A stretch of DNA of 50,282 nucleotides. Origin: Cytophagales bacterium (GTDB taxonomy: Bacteria > Bacteroidota > Bacteroidia > Cytophagales > Spirosomataceae). Position 1 is the stretch's first letter; every line of letters starts with the position of its first letter. The stretch lies in NCBI GenBank assembly GCA_013298215.1, contig JAAFKE010000028.1, forward strand, positions 1 to 50,282, read 5' to 3'. Both the position numbers and the translations under genes were made by a program. Under the pieces are notes generated by a model, which had not been told where the DNA came from, ran no database searches, and saw nothing but the letters and a program-made list of their open reading frames with translations. This document shows, piece by piece, positions 7,941 to 15,573 of this stretch.

Positions 7941-8900
7941 TTACGCAACTGGTTTGAGGTCAAAATAAGTCTCGAAAACGGTTCTACCTACTCCATTTAC
8001 GCGGGTCTGAAACTGGTCGAGGTATTGGTGAAGGCCCGACTTAAAGACATCCTCTACGCCCGTGAACTCAATTTCGTAGCGGAGCTTACTGGCTTCTTTC
8101 TCGGCCGCATTACTAAAACCATTCGTCGGGTTTGTTCCCGATATTTCGTATAATGACAACTCGGCCTGCCGAACGCAGTGCGACATGGCACGCGGAAAAA
8201 GTTTGTCTAACATCAAAAACTCTACGATTTGGGTCGGCGTTAGCGACGCGTACTGCTGCCGAAACATATTGTAGGCACTCACCGATTTAAGCACCGCCGT
8301 CCACATCATCAAGTCGAGCGTAGAGCCTTCGGCGTTGGCATCGGGCAGGAGTGTAAAATACTTCACGTCCAAAAACCGCGAGGTTTTATCGGCCCGCTCC
8401 AAAAACCGCCCCACGCGCCCAAAATGCCAGGCTTCGTTGCGGGTTATGGTGCAATCGACCACGCCGTAGTACAACTGGCAGTCGTTGCGAACTTGGGCGT
8501 AGAAATCTTGCAGCAGGTTAATGTCGGCACTGGGGTCGATCTTAGCCTCGCGCATCCACAGGTAAAAACGGTTTAGGTTCTCCCACATTTCTTTGGAGAT
8601 GGTCTCGCGAACGGTGCGGGCGTTTTCGCGGGCCGAACTCAGGCAGTTATAAATAGAGTTCGGGTTGCGCTTGTCGAAAGTCATAAAATTGATGACGTTT
8701 TCGCGGGTGGGTTCGGTGTAGTACTGGTAAAAAAGAAAATTGTCGGCGGTTGCAATCAGCAATGGCTCCCACTGGGCGGGCACGTTGGGCGGCAAATCCA
8801 AGACCAAATTAAAATTGACGCTGATGAACCGCGCGTAGTTTTCGGCCCGCTCAATGTAGCGGTTCATCCAGTAGATAGAATCGGCAACGCGACTTAGCAT
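7941..8900 (-). CDS. Alpha-E domain protein (DUF403)
   Basis: The 319-residue, mostly helical product opens with MLSRVADSIYWMNRYIERAE, the hallmark start of the alpha-E (DUF403) family. These proteins usually accompany a circularly permuted ATP-grasp ligase and sometimes a transglutaminase-like protease, and are thought to act in peptide synthesis or modification. No such partner is visible here: downstream lies R-M cassette 1 and upstream a divergent threonine aldolase. The length is typical of the family. The partner genes may be elsewhere on the chromosome. The biochemical role of alpha-E proteins is not established. Confidence 0.88.
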   Translation of the reverse strand: MLSRVADSIYWMNRYIERAENYARFISVNFNLVLDLPPNVPAQWEPLLIATADNFLFYQYYTEPTRENVINFMTFDKRNPNSIYNCLSSARENARTVRETISKEMWENLNRFYLWMREAKIDPSADINLLQDFYAQVRNDCQLYYGVVDCTITRNEAWHFGRVGRFLERADKTSRFLDVKYFTLLPDANAEGSTLDLMMWTAVLKSVSAYNMFRQQYASLTPTQIVEFLMLDKLFPRAMSHCVRQAELSLYEISGTNPTNGFSNAAEKEASKLRYEIEFTGVEDVFKSGLHQYLDQFQTRVNGVGRTVFETYFDLKPVA

Positions 8901-9041
8901 ATTGTGTAACAGGATAAAGAGTTAGTAGGGTAACGGAAAAGTGCCTAAAACTACCCTTAATTTTAGTTTTTTAGTCATTGTTTGACCGAAACTAACGAAA
9001 AAAAACGACTTTTACCGAAATATCAGTTAAAATTATACCCT

Positions 9042-10064
9042 ATGCTTATTGACCTTCGGTCGGACACCGTTACGCAGCCCACCACCCAAATGCGCCAAGC
9101 CATGATGGACGCACCCCTGGGCGACGATGTTTTTGGCGACGACCCCACCGTAAACGAACTCGAAACCAAATCAGCGCGGTTGTTTGGCGCGGAGGCGGCT
9201 CTTTTTTGCCCCTCGGGAACAATGACCAACCAACTGGCCATTCGGGTGCACACGCAGCCTGGCAGCGAGGTGATCTGCGACCGGCTCTCGCACATTTATT
9301 TGTACGAAGGCGGGGGCGTGGCCCTCAACTCGTTTTCGTCGGTAAAGTTGGTTGATGGCACACGCGGTATGCTCACCGCCCAACAGGTGCAAGATGCCAT
9401 AAATCCAGACGACATCCACGCGCCCGTGTCCCGTTTGGTATCTCTCGAAAACACCATGAACAAAGGCGGCGGGTGCTACTATCATTTTGAGGAGTTCGTA
9501 AAAATAAAGGCCGTTTGCGCCCAACACGGCCTCAAACTCCACTTAGACGGTGCGCGGTTGTTTAATGCCCTCGTCGAAACCACCGACGCACCCCACCACT
9601 ACGGTGCGGTTTTCGATTCGATCAGTATTTGCCTTTCTAAGGGGCTCGGCTGCCCCGTGGGCTCGGTGCTTTTAGGGAGCCACGACTTCATAAAACAAGC
9701 GCGGCGGTTCAGAAAAGTAATGGGCGGGGGCTGGCGACAAGCGGGTTTTTTGGCCGCCGCTGGCATTTATGCCCTCGACAATCACGTAGAAAGGCTCAGG
9801 CAAGACCACGCCCGCGCCCGCTCAATTGGCGAGATACTCAAAAAACGCCCCGAAGTGCAAGAAATTTATCCCATCGAAACCAATATCGTTATATTTCGGC
9901 TGCCCGACAGCATTTTGGCCACCGACTACGTGCAGCAGTTGGCCACGCGCGGCGTGAAGGCGGTGAGTTTTGGCAAACACCTGGTGCGCTTCGTAACCCA
10001 CCTCAACTTCACCGACGACCACTTGGAGGAGTTTCAAAAAGTACTTTCTCAATCAAATTTATAA
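9042..10064 (+). CDS. ltaE: L-threonine aldolase (low specificity)
   Basis: PLP enzyme cleaving L-threonine or L-allo-threonine to glycine and acetaldehyde. The 340-residue product starts at MLIDLRSDTVTQPT, the canonical family N-terminus; the in-frame ATG at 8982 would add 20 unlikely residues. Visible features are GDDVFGDDPTVNELE (about 28-42), FCPSGTMTNQL, the active-site region around SHIYLYEGGG, HLDGARLFNA with the PLP-contacting Asp (about 165-175), and the Schiff-base lysine K200 in SICLSKGLGCPVGS. The next gene starts 19 bases after the stop on the same strand, so the two may be co-transcribed. No Shine-Dalgarno sequence is seen. Confidence 0.93.
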   Translation: MLIDLRSDTVTQPTTQMRQAMMDAPLGDDVFGDDPTVNELETKSARLFGAEAALFCPSGTMTNQLAIRVHTQPGSEVICDRLSHIYLYEGGGVALNSFSSVKLVDGTRGMLTAQQVQDAINPDDIHAPVSRLVSLENTMNKGGGCYYHFEEFVKIKAVCAQHGLKLHLDGARLFNALVETTDAPHHYGAVFDSISICLSKGLGCPVGSVLLGSHDFIKQARRFRKVMGGGWRQAGFLAAAGIYALDNHVERLRQDHARARSIGEILKKRPEVQEIYPIETNIVIFRLPDSILATDYVQQLATRGVKAVSFGKHLVRFVTHLNFTDDHLEEFQKVLSQSNL

Positions 10065-10083
10065 ACAAAACCAAATCAAATTT

Positions 10084-10980
10084 ATGGCAAACTACACACA
10101 ACCCATGCTCCGCGACGGCGCACTGGTGGGCAAGACGGTGATTGTGACGGGCGGCGGCACGGGACTGGGCAAATCGATGTCGAAATACTTTCTCGAACTG
10201 GGCGCAAACGTGGTCATTTGCAGCCGCCGGCTGTCGGTTTTAGAAACCGCCGCCAAAGAACTGACCGAGGCCACGGGCGGAAAGGTACTCCCCGTGGTGT
10301 GCGACGTGCGCGACCCCGCCCAAATAGAAAACGTGCTGGCCGAAGCCATTAAAGCATTTGGGCGCGTAGACGGGCTGGTCAATAACTCGGCGGGCAATTT
10401 TATCAGCCCCACCGAGCGTTTGTCGTACAAGGCCATCGACGTGGTGGTTGATATTGTGCTACGCGGCACGTACTATTTTACGCTGGCGTTGGGCAAGTAT
10501 TGGATCGAAAATAAAATTGCGGGTACGGTTCTCAATATTTCTACCACCTACGCCTGGACGGGCTCGGGCTGGGTGGTGCCCTCGTCGATTGCCAAGGCGG
10601 GTGCGCTCACAATGACAAAATCGTTGGCCTACGAGTGGGGCAAATACGGCATCAGACTAAACGCCATTGCGCCGGGGCCGTTTCCAACCAAGGGTGCTTG
10701 GGACAGGCTGTTTCCAGTCGAGCTGCAAGAGAAATTTAAGTTCGAGAACCGAATTCCCGCTGGCCGCACCGGCGACCACCAGGAGCTGGCCAACCTGGCG
10801 GCCTACCTCATGTCCGACTTTTCGTCCTACATAACAGGCGAGTGCATAACCCTCGACGGCGGCGAAGTACTGGCGGGGGGGCAGTTCAATTTCTTGCGCG
10901 AAGTAACTGATGACCAATGGGACACCATAGAAAAACAAATTAAGGACGCTACCCGGGCTCAAAAGAAAGCGGAAAGTTAG
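10084..10980 (+). CDS. SDR oxidoreductase, 2,4-dienoyl-CoA reductase-like
   Basis: Short-chain dehydrogenase/reductase of 298 residues. The N-terminal TGGGTGLG (22-29) binds NAD(P)H, and NNSAGNFISPTERLS (about 100-114) is typical of the 2,4-dienoyl-CoA reductase branch. The usual catalytic YxxxK motif reads SSIAK (Ser167, Lys171), as in mitochondrial DECR1, where the corresponding stretch is VVPSASAKAG. This change therefore supports the subfamily rather than suggesting a dead enzyme. The likely role is reduction of 2,4-dienoyl-CoA during beta-oxidation of unsaturated fatty acids. The following GPFPTKGAW loop also fits DECR enzymes. It lies directly behind the aldolase gene, with no obvious metabolic link. 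Confidence 0.85.
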   Translation: MANYTQPMLRDGALVGKTVIVTGGGTGLGKSMSKYFLELGANVVICSRRLSVLETAAKELTEATGGKVLPVVCDVRDPAQIENVLAEAIKAFGRVDGLVNNSAGNFISPTERLSYKAIDVVVDIVLRGTYYFTLALGKYWIENKIAGTVLNISTTYAWTGSGWVVPSSIAKAGALTMTKSLAYEWGKYGIRLNAIAPGPFPTKGAWDRLFPVELQEKFKFENRIPAGRTGDHQELANLAAYLMSDFSSYITGECITLDGGEVLAGGQFNFLREVTDDQWDTIEKQIKDATRAQKKAES

Positions 10981-11062
10981 GGTAGATTATGGGCCCAGAG
11001 CATTAAAAGCCAACAATCTCTTTCTCGTAAGTATAGAGTTAGACTCAGTTGTTAGTAGACTT

Positions 11063-11106
11063 AGCGCGTTTTTTTAGATTTGTAGAAAAGTCTAAAAAAA
11101 CGCGCT
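11063..11106. terminator. Perfect 16-bp inverted repeat, possible bidirectional terminator
   Basis: AGCGCGTTTTTTTAGA (11063-11078) is the exact reverse complement of 11091-11106, with a 12-base loop. The stem joins a GCGCG base to an internal seven-base A/T run, so it folds symmetrically in transcripts from either side. Its position between convergent genes suits bidirectional termination. A run of T after the stem is short, so another role is possible. Confidence 0.5.
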
Positions 11107-11181
11107 TTTGGTTTTTAATGCTGCTGCTATCGTGAAACACAACCACTTTAAAGACGAAGCTATTTGAGTTTTTTTAGGCTG

Positions 11182-11207
11182 ATTTTCAAGAGTATAGCCT
11201 TGAAAAT
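11182..11207. repeat. 9-bp inverted repeat
   Basis: ATTTTCAAG (11182-11190) is the reverse complement of CTTGAAAAT (11199-11207), with an 8-base spacer. It lies inside the non-coding gap before the methyltransferase. No function is assigned. Confidence 0.5.
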
Positions 11208-11321
11208 ATTTGGACAAATGCGTACTCATCAAAACTTTAGCGTGTCTGATAGATTCTTATTAGCAAGAGTCGATCTTCCAGGCGTGAGTAGATACAACCC
11301 CCGATTTCGCTAAAAATTTCT

Positions 11322-12140
11322 CTACTTTTTGGCAATTATTACATCTTGAAAACTGTAACTCTTCTCTCGCCCGCTCCAAGCACCATATAAAACTGGCGAC
11401 TTTACACGTAGCTCATTTTGAGCGTATATTTTTTCAATATAATCTAATTTAAAACCGATGGCGTATTCGGGGTCATTGTCATAAACGAGCGCATAGCTAC
11501 CATAGTCGTGCTTAAAATCGAAGTTTTGCTGCATTTTGCCTGCTTTTATCAAACTGATATTTTCATCGTTCAACACAAAAAAAGTAATGAAACACGTTCC
11601 CCCTTTTTTCATCACCCTTGAAATTTCTTTGAGATAATTCTCTACGTCTGCGGGCATCATGTGGGTGAAAACAGAAGTCAAAAGCACAAAATCGAAACTC
11701 TCATCTTCGTAAGGGAAACGATATTGGCTCGACTGGTTTTTGCCTTGGGGATTATAATGCAGGTTATACACATCGGCGTGGACAAACTTAAAATTGGCGT
11801 ATTTTTTGTATTTGTGCTGGCACCATTCTATGCCTTTCCAAACAATGTCAAAACCGTCGTAACTGCCACCACTTTTGGCATCCAGAAAATCAACCATCGG
11901 CAGGGCCGCCCTTCCCATGCCACAACCCACGTCCAAAACCTTGTCTGTGGGTTTCAGGCCGCCTTCGCCAACAAAATGACCAAGCAACATTTTTCCAACT
12001 TCTACAAAATCCCCATTTCCAATAAAAACTGAGTGGGCGGGTGGTGCCGCACTATGAAAAGGACTGCGCAAAGCATATTGATAGTGCAGCTTTTTTAAGA
12101 ATGGCTTGATCGATTTGGGAATTAAAAGCTTGTGATTCAT
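11322..12140 (-). CDS. Class I SAM-dependent methyltransferase
   Basis: The 272-residue product has AdoMet motif I VLDVGCGMGRAALP (about residue 70), an acidic residue ending strand 2 (YDGFDIVWKGIEW), and the post-motif region SFDFVLLTSVFTHMMP, followed by EISRVMKKGGTCFITFF. This is the Methyltransf_11/25 layout. The substrate is not shown. It lies at the edge of the polysaccharide region and could modify a sugar or lipid, but this is a context guess. Base composition is more AT-rich than most neighbours, which may indicate acquisition. The 207-base gap upstream (12141-12347) holds no visible gene. Confidence 0.85.
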   Translation of the reverse strand: MNHKLLIPKSIKPFLKKLHYQYALRSPFHSAAPPAHSVFIGNGDFVEVGKMLLGHFVGEGGLKPTDKVLDVGCGMGRAALPMVDFLDAKSGGSYDGFDIVWKGIEWCQHKYKKYANFKFVHADVYNLHYNPQGKNQSSQYRFPYEDESFDFVLLTSVFTHMMPADVENYLKEISRVMKKGGTCFITFFVLNDENISLIKAGKMQQNFDFKHDYGSYALVYDNDPEYAIGFKLDYIEKIYAQNELRVKSPVLYGAWSGREKSYSFQDVIIAKK

Positions 12141-12347
12141 ACTAAATTTTAGGTAGAGGTTTTTAGTGATTTATTAGCGTTTTTGTGATGTAACAGATTG
12201 ACAATGAAAGTATATGTGTTTTTTGAAAGCAATATTTTTTGTGGCCAATACATACAAAGAAAGTAATTTCTTGCGACAACGTACCGAACAATCACAAATC
12301 TACACCGTTCGGCGGGCCATTTAGCCACCAAACTTGGGTGAGTAAGC

Positions 12348-13886
12348 TCACAACCAGCGGTTTATTTTTTGTCGGATCACCTCCATCTCGGCGACCTTTA
12401 GCACAAACCCGCAGCCCAAATACAGCAACCCAGCACCCGCACAGACCAGCCCGCCCGTGAGCAGGGCTTCGAGTTTGGAAAACTCGGAGGTGAGGGGCAA
12501 AAACTGGTGCAGCCCAAAACCCAACGCCACGCTCGCGCCAAAACAACCCATTATGCGCAGGGTTTCGGAGGTTGCCATGCCCGTAAACAGCGTTCGCTTT
12601 CGGGTATAGACGGTGGCCACGGGCACCACGGTGAGTAGAACAATGTGGAGTAGCGTTTGGAAAATGAGCCCTCGGAAGCCAAAGTGCTGAATCAGAAAAT
12701 AAGCCGCCAGACCCGACACAACGTGCGCCACCGACCAAGCCACGTACTGAACGTTGGGGTTGCTCACCGACACGCCCAACTTGCGGTAGATGGTGTTGAA
12801 ACCTTGGATGGTGAGAACGCCAAAAAACACGCACAGCAATACGTAAACCTGCTGCACATCGGTAAAGTTGAACTTGGCCCCGCCCCACAAAAACCAAATG
12901 AGGTATTGGCCACCCGCCCAAAAAATAGCGAAGGTGAGCAGACAAACGAAAAACGAAAAATGGAGGCTCTTTTGCACAAACTGCCGCACATCTGTGGTGG
13001 TCATTCGGCTTAGTTGTTGGTTGATTTCGTTAAAAAAAACAATGCTAATGGGGGCCAAAATTACCATCGACAGCCGCCCGTAGATGTTTTCGGCGTAGCG
13101 GTAGATAGCAAAACTACCCGCTGGCAGGAGCGACAACGCCCCGTTGAACAAAAATACGTGCACCTGCACGCTCAAAACGTACAAACTGGTGGCGCCAATC
13201 ACGTGCGTGATCTCGCGCAAGCCAATCAAAGGGGTTTGTAGCACAAAACGATGCTGGTAGCCGATCTGGCGGAGGTAATAGACGATGGCTGCCATTTGGT
13301 AAACGATGCCCGCCATCCAAGAAAAAACCAGTACCGTTGCGCCGTAGGCTGGCCCAAAAAACACAATGATTCCGATCGTCGTCAGCACGGCAAGGGTGTA
13401 GCTAAGTTCTACTTTTCCGTATATTTTTTCGGCGTTGAGCAGCCCCTGAAATGTGCTGGTAATGACCTGAAACGGAATAAGCACACTCGTGTAGCAAAAC
13501 AGTTGATAGACCTGCTCGCGCGAGGCCGCGTCGAAACCAGGTACTAACCAGCCAATGACCGTGTTTTTTAACAACAAAAAAAACACAACCAAAACCGCCG
13601 AAAACAAAAACAAATAGTTGGCCAAAACGGCAAAAATCACACTGGCTTCGGCTTGGCTTTTTTGGGCTTTGATGGCGTGGTATTTGGGAACAAAAATTTC
13701 GGTGAGCTGGCCCGTCTGCGCCAATTTGGTGATGGTAGTACCCAGGAGTGTGGCCGCGAAATACACCTCTATGGCACGCGACGTTCCGAAATAATAGACC
13801 ATTAGGGTCGAGGCCGCAATGTTGAGAATAACATTTACTGTATTTAGACTGAACAAAATACCCAGACTTTTATAGTTGAGCGTCAT
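12348..13886 (-). CDS. MurJ/MVIN-like lipid-linked oligosaccharide flippase
   Basis: The 512-residue polytopic membrane protein has roughly 12-14 hydrophobic segments and the general pattern of the MurJ/Wzx part of the MOP superfamily (for example VYYFGTSRAIEVYFAATLLG at the N-terminus, and the matching half beginning around residue 230). Such proteins flip lipid-linked sugars across the inner membrane. It diverges from an exported protein, a heparinase-fold enzyme and a nucleotide-sugar dehydrogenase, so export of a surface polysaccharide is more likely than flipping of lipid II, though the family alone cannot decide this. It is read as intact. Confidence 0.8.
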   Translation of the reverse strand: MTLNYKSLGILFSLNTVNVILNIAASTLMVYYFGTSRAIEVYFAATLLGTTITKLAQTGQLTEIFVPKYHAIKAQKSQAEASVIFAVLANYLFLFSAVLVVFFLLLKNTVIGWLVPGFDAASREQVYQLFCYTSVLIPFQVITSTFQGLLNAEKIYGKVELSYTLAVLTTIGIIVFFGPAYGATVLVFSWMAGIVYQMAAIVYYLRQIGYQHRFVLQTPLIGLREITHVIGATSLYVLSVQVHVFLFNGALSLLPAGSFAIYRYAENIYGRLSMVILAPISIVFFNEINQQLSRMTTTDVRQFVQKSLHFSFFVCLLTFAIFWAGGQYLIWFLWGGAKFNFTDVQQVYVLLCVFFGVLTIQGFNTIYRKLGVSVSNPNVQYVAWSVAHVVSGLAAYFLIQHFGFRGLIFQTLLHIVLLTVVPVATVYTRKRTLFTGMATSETLRIMGCFGASVALGFGLHQFLPLTSEFSKLEALLTGGLVCAGAGLLYLGCGFVLKVAEMEVIRQKINRWL

Positions 13887-13995
13887 TCGGGGGCGGAGTG
13901 AAATGAATAAAAAACATGGGCAAATATCCGAAACAATCGAATTGAATCAAATCTACGGGTTATTTTTGCGTTTTGTTTTGAAAATAGCCTCCCAG

Positions 13996-15573
13996 ATGAT
14001 AAAATGTCCCCTAAAAATTCTCAGCTTCGTGTGCTTGTGGGTCTCGCAGGGTTTATCGCAAGAAAACAAACCAATCCAAATTGTGTTGCCCGAGGCGCAA
14101 AACTGGAACCTCGTCCCCGAAGGCACAAACGTGAGGTTTCGGCTCAGGGCCTTGGGTGGCAAGGACAACAAGATCAGTTTTAAAATTGCCCAGGGACAAT
14201 TAGACGAAATGGAGTTCGACTCGACTGGTTTGTTTGAGTGGACACCCGACTACGCGCTGGCCAACCGCATAAATTTACTCCGAACCGTGACCGTTATTTT
14301 TGAGGCCCACAATGCCCACGACGAGAGCGTGACCCAAACCGTCGATTTTAAAATACAGCACGTAAACCAACCCCCTTACGTAGACGACCTGCGGCCTTTT
14401 TATGTGCAGTACAAGAGTCTGAACACGTACCGAATCGACCTCGCTAATTCTGTGCACGACGACGACGATGACCCCGTGGTGGTAGTGCCCATTACCGACC
14501 AAATGCCCGAGGGAGCCAAACTCAACGCCCAGGGAGAGCTTACCTGGCAACCGTCGCAGATTCAGTTCAATCAGCTCAGGAGCCGCCCGCTATACATCGA
14601 GTTTTACGTAGAAGACCAACCCACCAAGGCCCGTGCCAAAGGACGACTTAAAATAGAGGCCACCCAAATGGACCTGCCGCCTACCATCACGGTGGTTCCA
14701 AACAACGATTATTTTAAGGTCAAAGAAAACGCAACATTAAACTTGAAGTTCTATTTGGCCGATCCCAACGGCGACGACGACATAGCAACTTTCGATTTTG
14801 TGTCTGACAACCAACGCACTCCCAAAAGCGCGTTGGTGAAAAACACGCCCAACCAATACGAATTTATTTGGACTCCTGGGTATGATTTTGTGCGCGACCC
14901 GCTCGACTCGCTGGCGGTTGAGGTTACGTTTTTTATCATCGACAAATCCCAAAATCGGGGCGAACACCGCGTGCAATTTACGGTGCTGAATGCCGTGAAC
15001 GAGGTCGAGAAAGACAAGTATTTGTACACCCAATACCGCTCGGCACTGACCAATGCGTTCAATCTGTTGTCGCAGCTGCAAGACAAAGAAGAAGACCTTA
15101 AAAAAGACTACCGACGCGCCAAAAAAGGCAAGCGAAACCGCTCGGTAGTGAGCGCATCGTTGGGGGCAACGACGGGTTTGTCGGGCGTGCTGGTGCCGTC
15201 GGGAGGGAGCAACCGCACCTTGATCTCGACCATTGGTGGCACGGCGGTGGCTACCATTGGCACACTCGAAGCGACGGAGGTAATCGGAAAATCGACCCGC
15301 GATTTACTGGACAGGTATAATTATGTATTGGAAAAGAAAAGCGAGATTCAGAGCAAGGGCGACGTTTTTGCCAGGGAGTATGCCCTCAAATCGACCCGCC
15401 GAACGGCTGATTTTGCGCGAAAATTAGACGATTTTCGCGTCACCATGGCACTCAAAGGCTTGGTAGCCTTGGAGTTGGACGCATCGTGGGAAAACAAAAG
15501 AGAGGCCACCGAGAAGGCCATCCAGCGTATTTTTAAAGACTTTTCGCCGTTGCAGGAAGAAACCGTAAAATGA
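13996..15573 (+). CDS. Exported protein with cadherin-like repeats and a glycine-rich helical segment
   Basis: I choose the ATG at 13996 because it begins a signal peptide (MIKCPLKILSFVCLWVSQG); the in-frame ATG at 13876 would bury it. The 525-residue product then shows about three beta-sandwich repeats with recurrent motifs typical of cadherin-like or Ig-fold modules: GLFEWTPDY, GELTWQPS, YEFIWTPGYD, and VNQPPYVDDL and DLPPTITVVP at repeat boundaries. Acidic loops (DDDDDP, DPNGDDD) could bind calcium. After about residue 350 it becomes helical and charged, interrupted by a Gly/Ala/Thr-rich stretch (SASLGATTGLSGVL and ISTIGGTAVATIGTLEA). The stop overlaps the next start (ATGA), so the two genes are translationally coupled. 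I know no characterised homologue; a role in surface-polysaccharide assembly is inferred from context. Confidence 0.8.
   Translation: MIKCPLKILSFVCLWVSQGLSQENKPIQIVLPEAQNWNLVPEGTNVRFRLRALGGKDNKISFKIAQGQLDEMEFDSTGLFEWTPDYALANRINLLRTVTVIFEAHNAHDESVTQTVDFKIQHVNQPPYVDDLRPFYVQYKSLNTYRIDLANSVHDDDDDPVVVVPITDQMPEGAKLNAQGELTWQPSQIQFNQLRSRPLYIEFYVEDQPTKARAKGRLKIEATQMDLPPTITVVPNNDYFKVKENATLNLKFYLADPNGDDDIATFDFVSDNQRTPKSALVKNTPNQYEFIWTPGYDFVRDPLDSLAVEVTFFIIDKSQNRGEHRVQFTVLNAVNEVEKDKYLYTQYRSALTNAFNLLSQLQDKEEDLKKDYRRAKKGKRNRSVVSASLGATTGLSGVLVPSGGSNRTLISTIGGTAVATIGTLEATEVIGKSTRDLLDRYNYVLEKKSEIQSKGDVFAREYALKSTRRTADFARKLDDFRVTMALKGLVALELDASWENKREATEKAIQRIFKDFSPLQEETVK

Larger units (their letters stand above)
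10981..11321. other. 341-bp intergenic region with two inverted repeats
   Basis: This gap lies between convergent genes (the SDR rightward and a methyltransferase leftward). I see no credible open reading frame or tRNA. It contains the perfect 16-bp inverted repeat at 11063-11106 and a 9-bp inverted repeat at 11182-11207. The rest is AT-rich and unassigned. Confidence 0.6.

Noticed and set aside
7854-8153. 99-residue frame next to R-M cassette 1
   Set aside because: It is mostly opposite the alpha-E gene and has no recognisable motif.
10981-11321. Possible tRNA or small RNA gene in the 341-bp gap
   Set aside because: No cloverleaf features or CCA end were seen, only the two inverted repeats.
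12239-12460. 73-residue frame upstream of the flippase end
   Set aside because: Its composition reflects the opposite-strand flippase gene, and no conserved feature is present.
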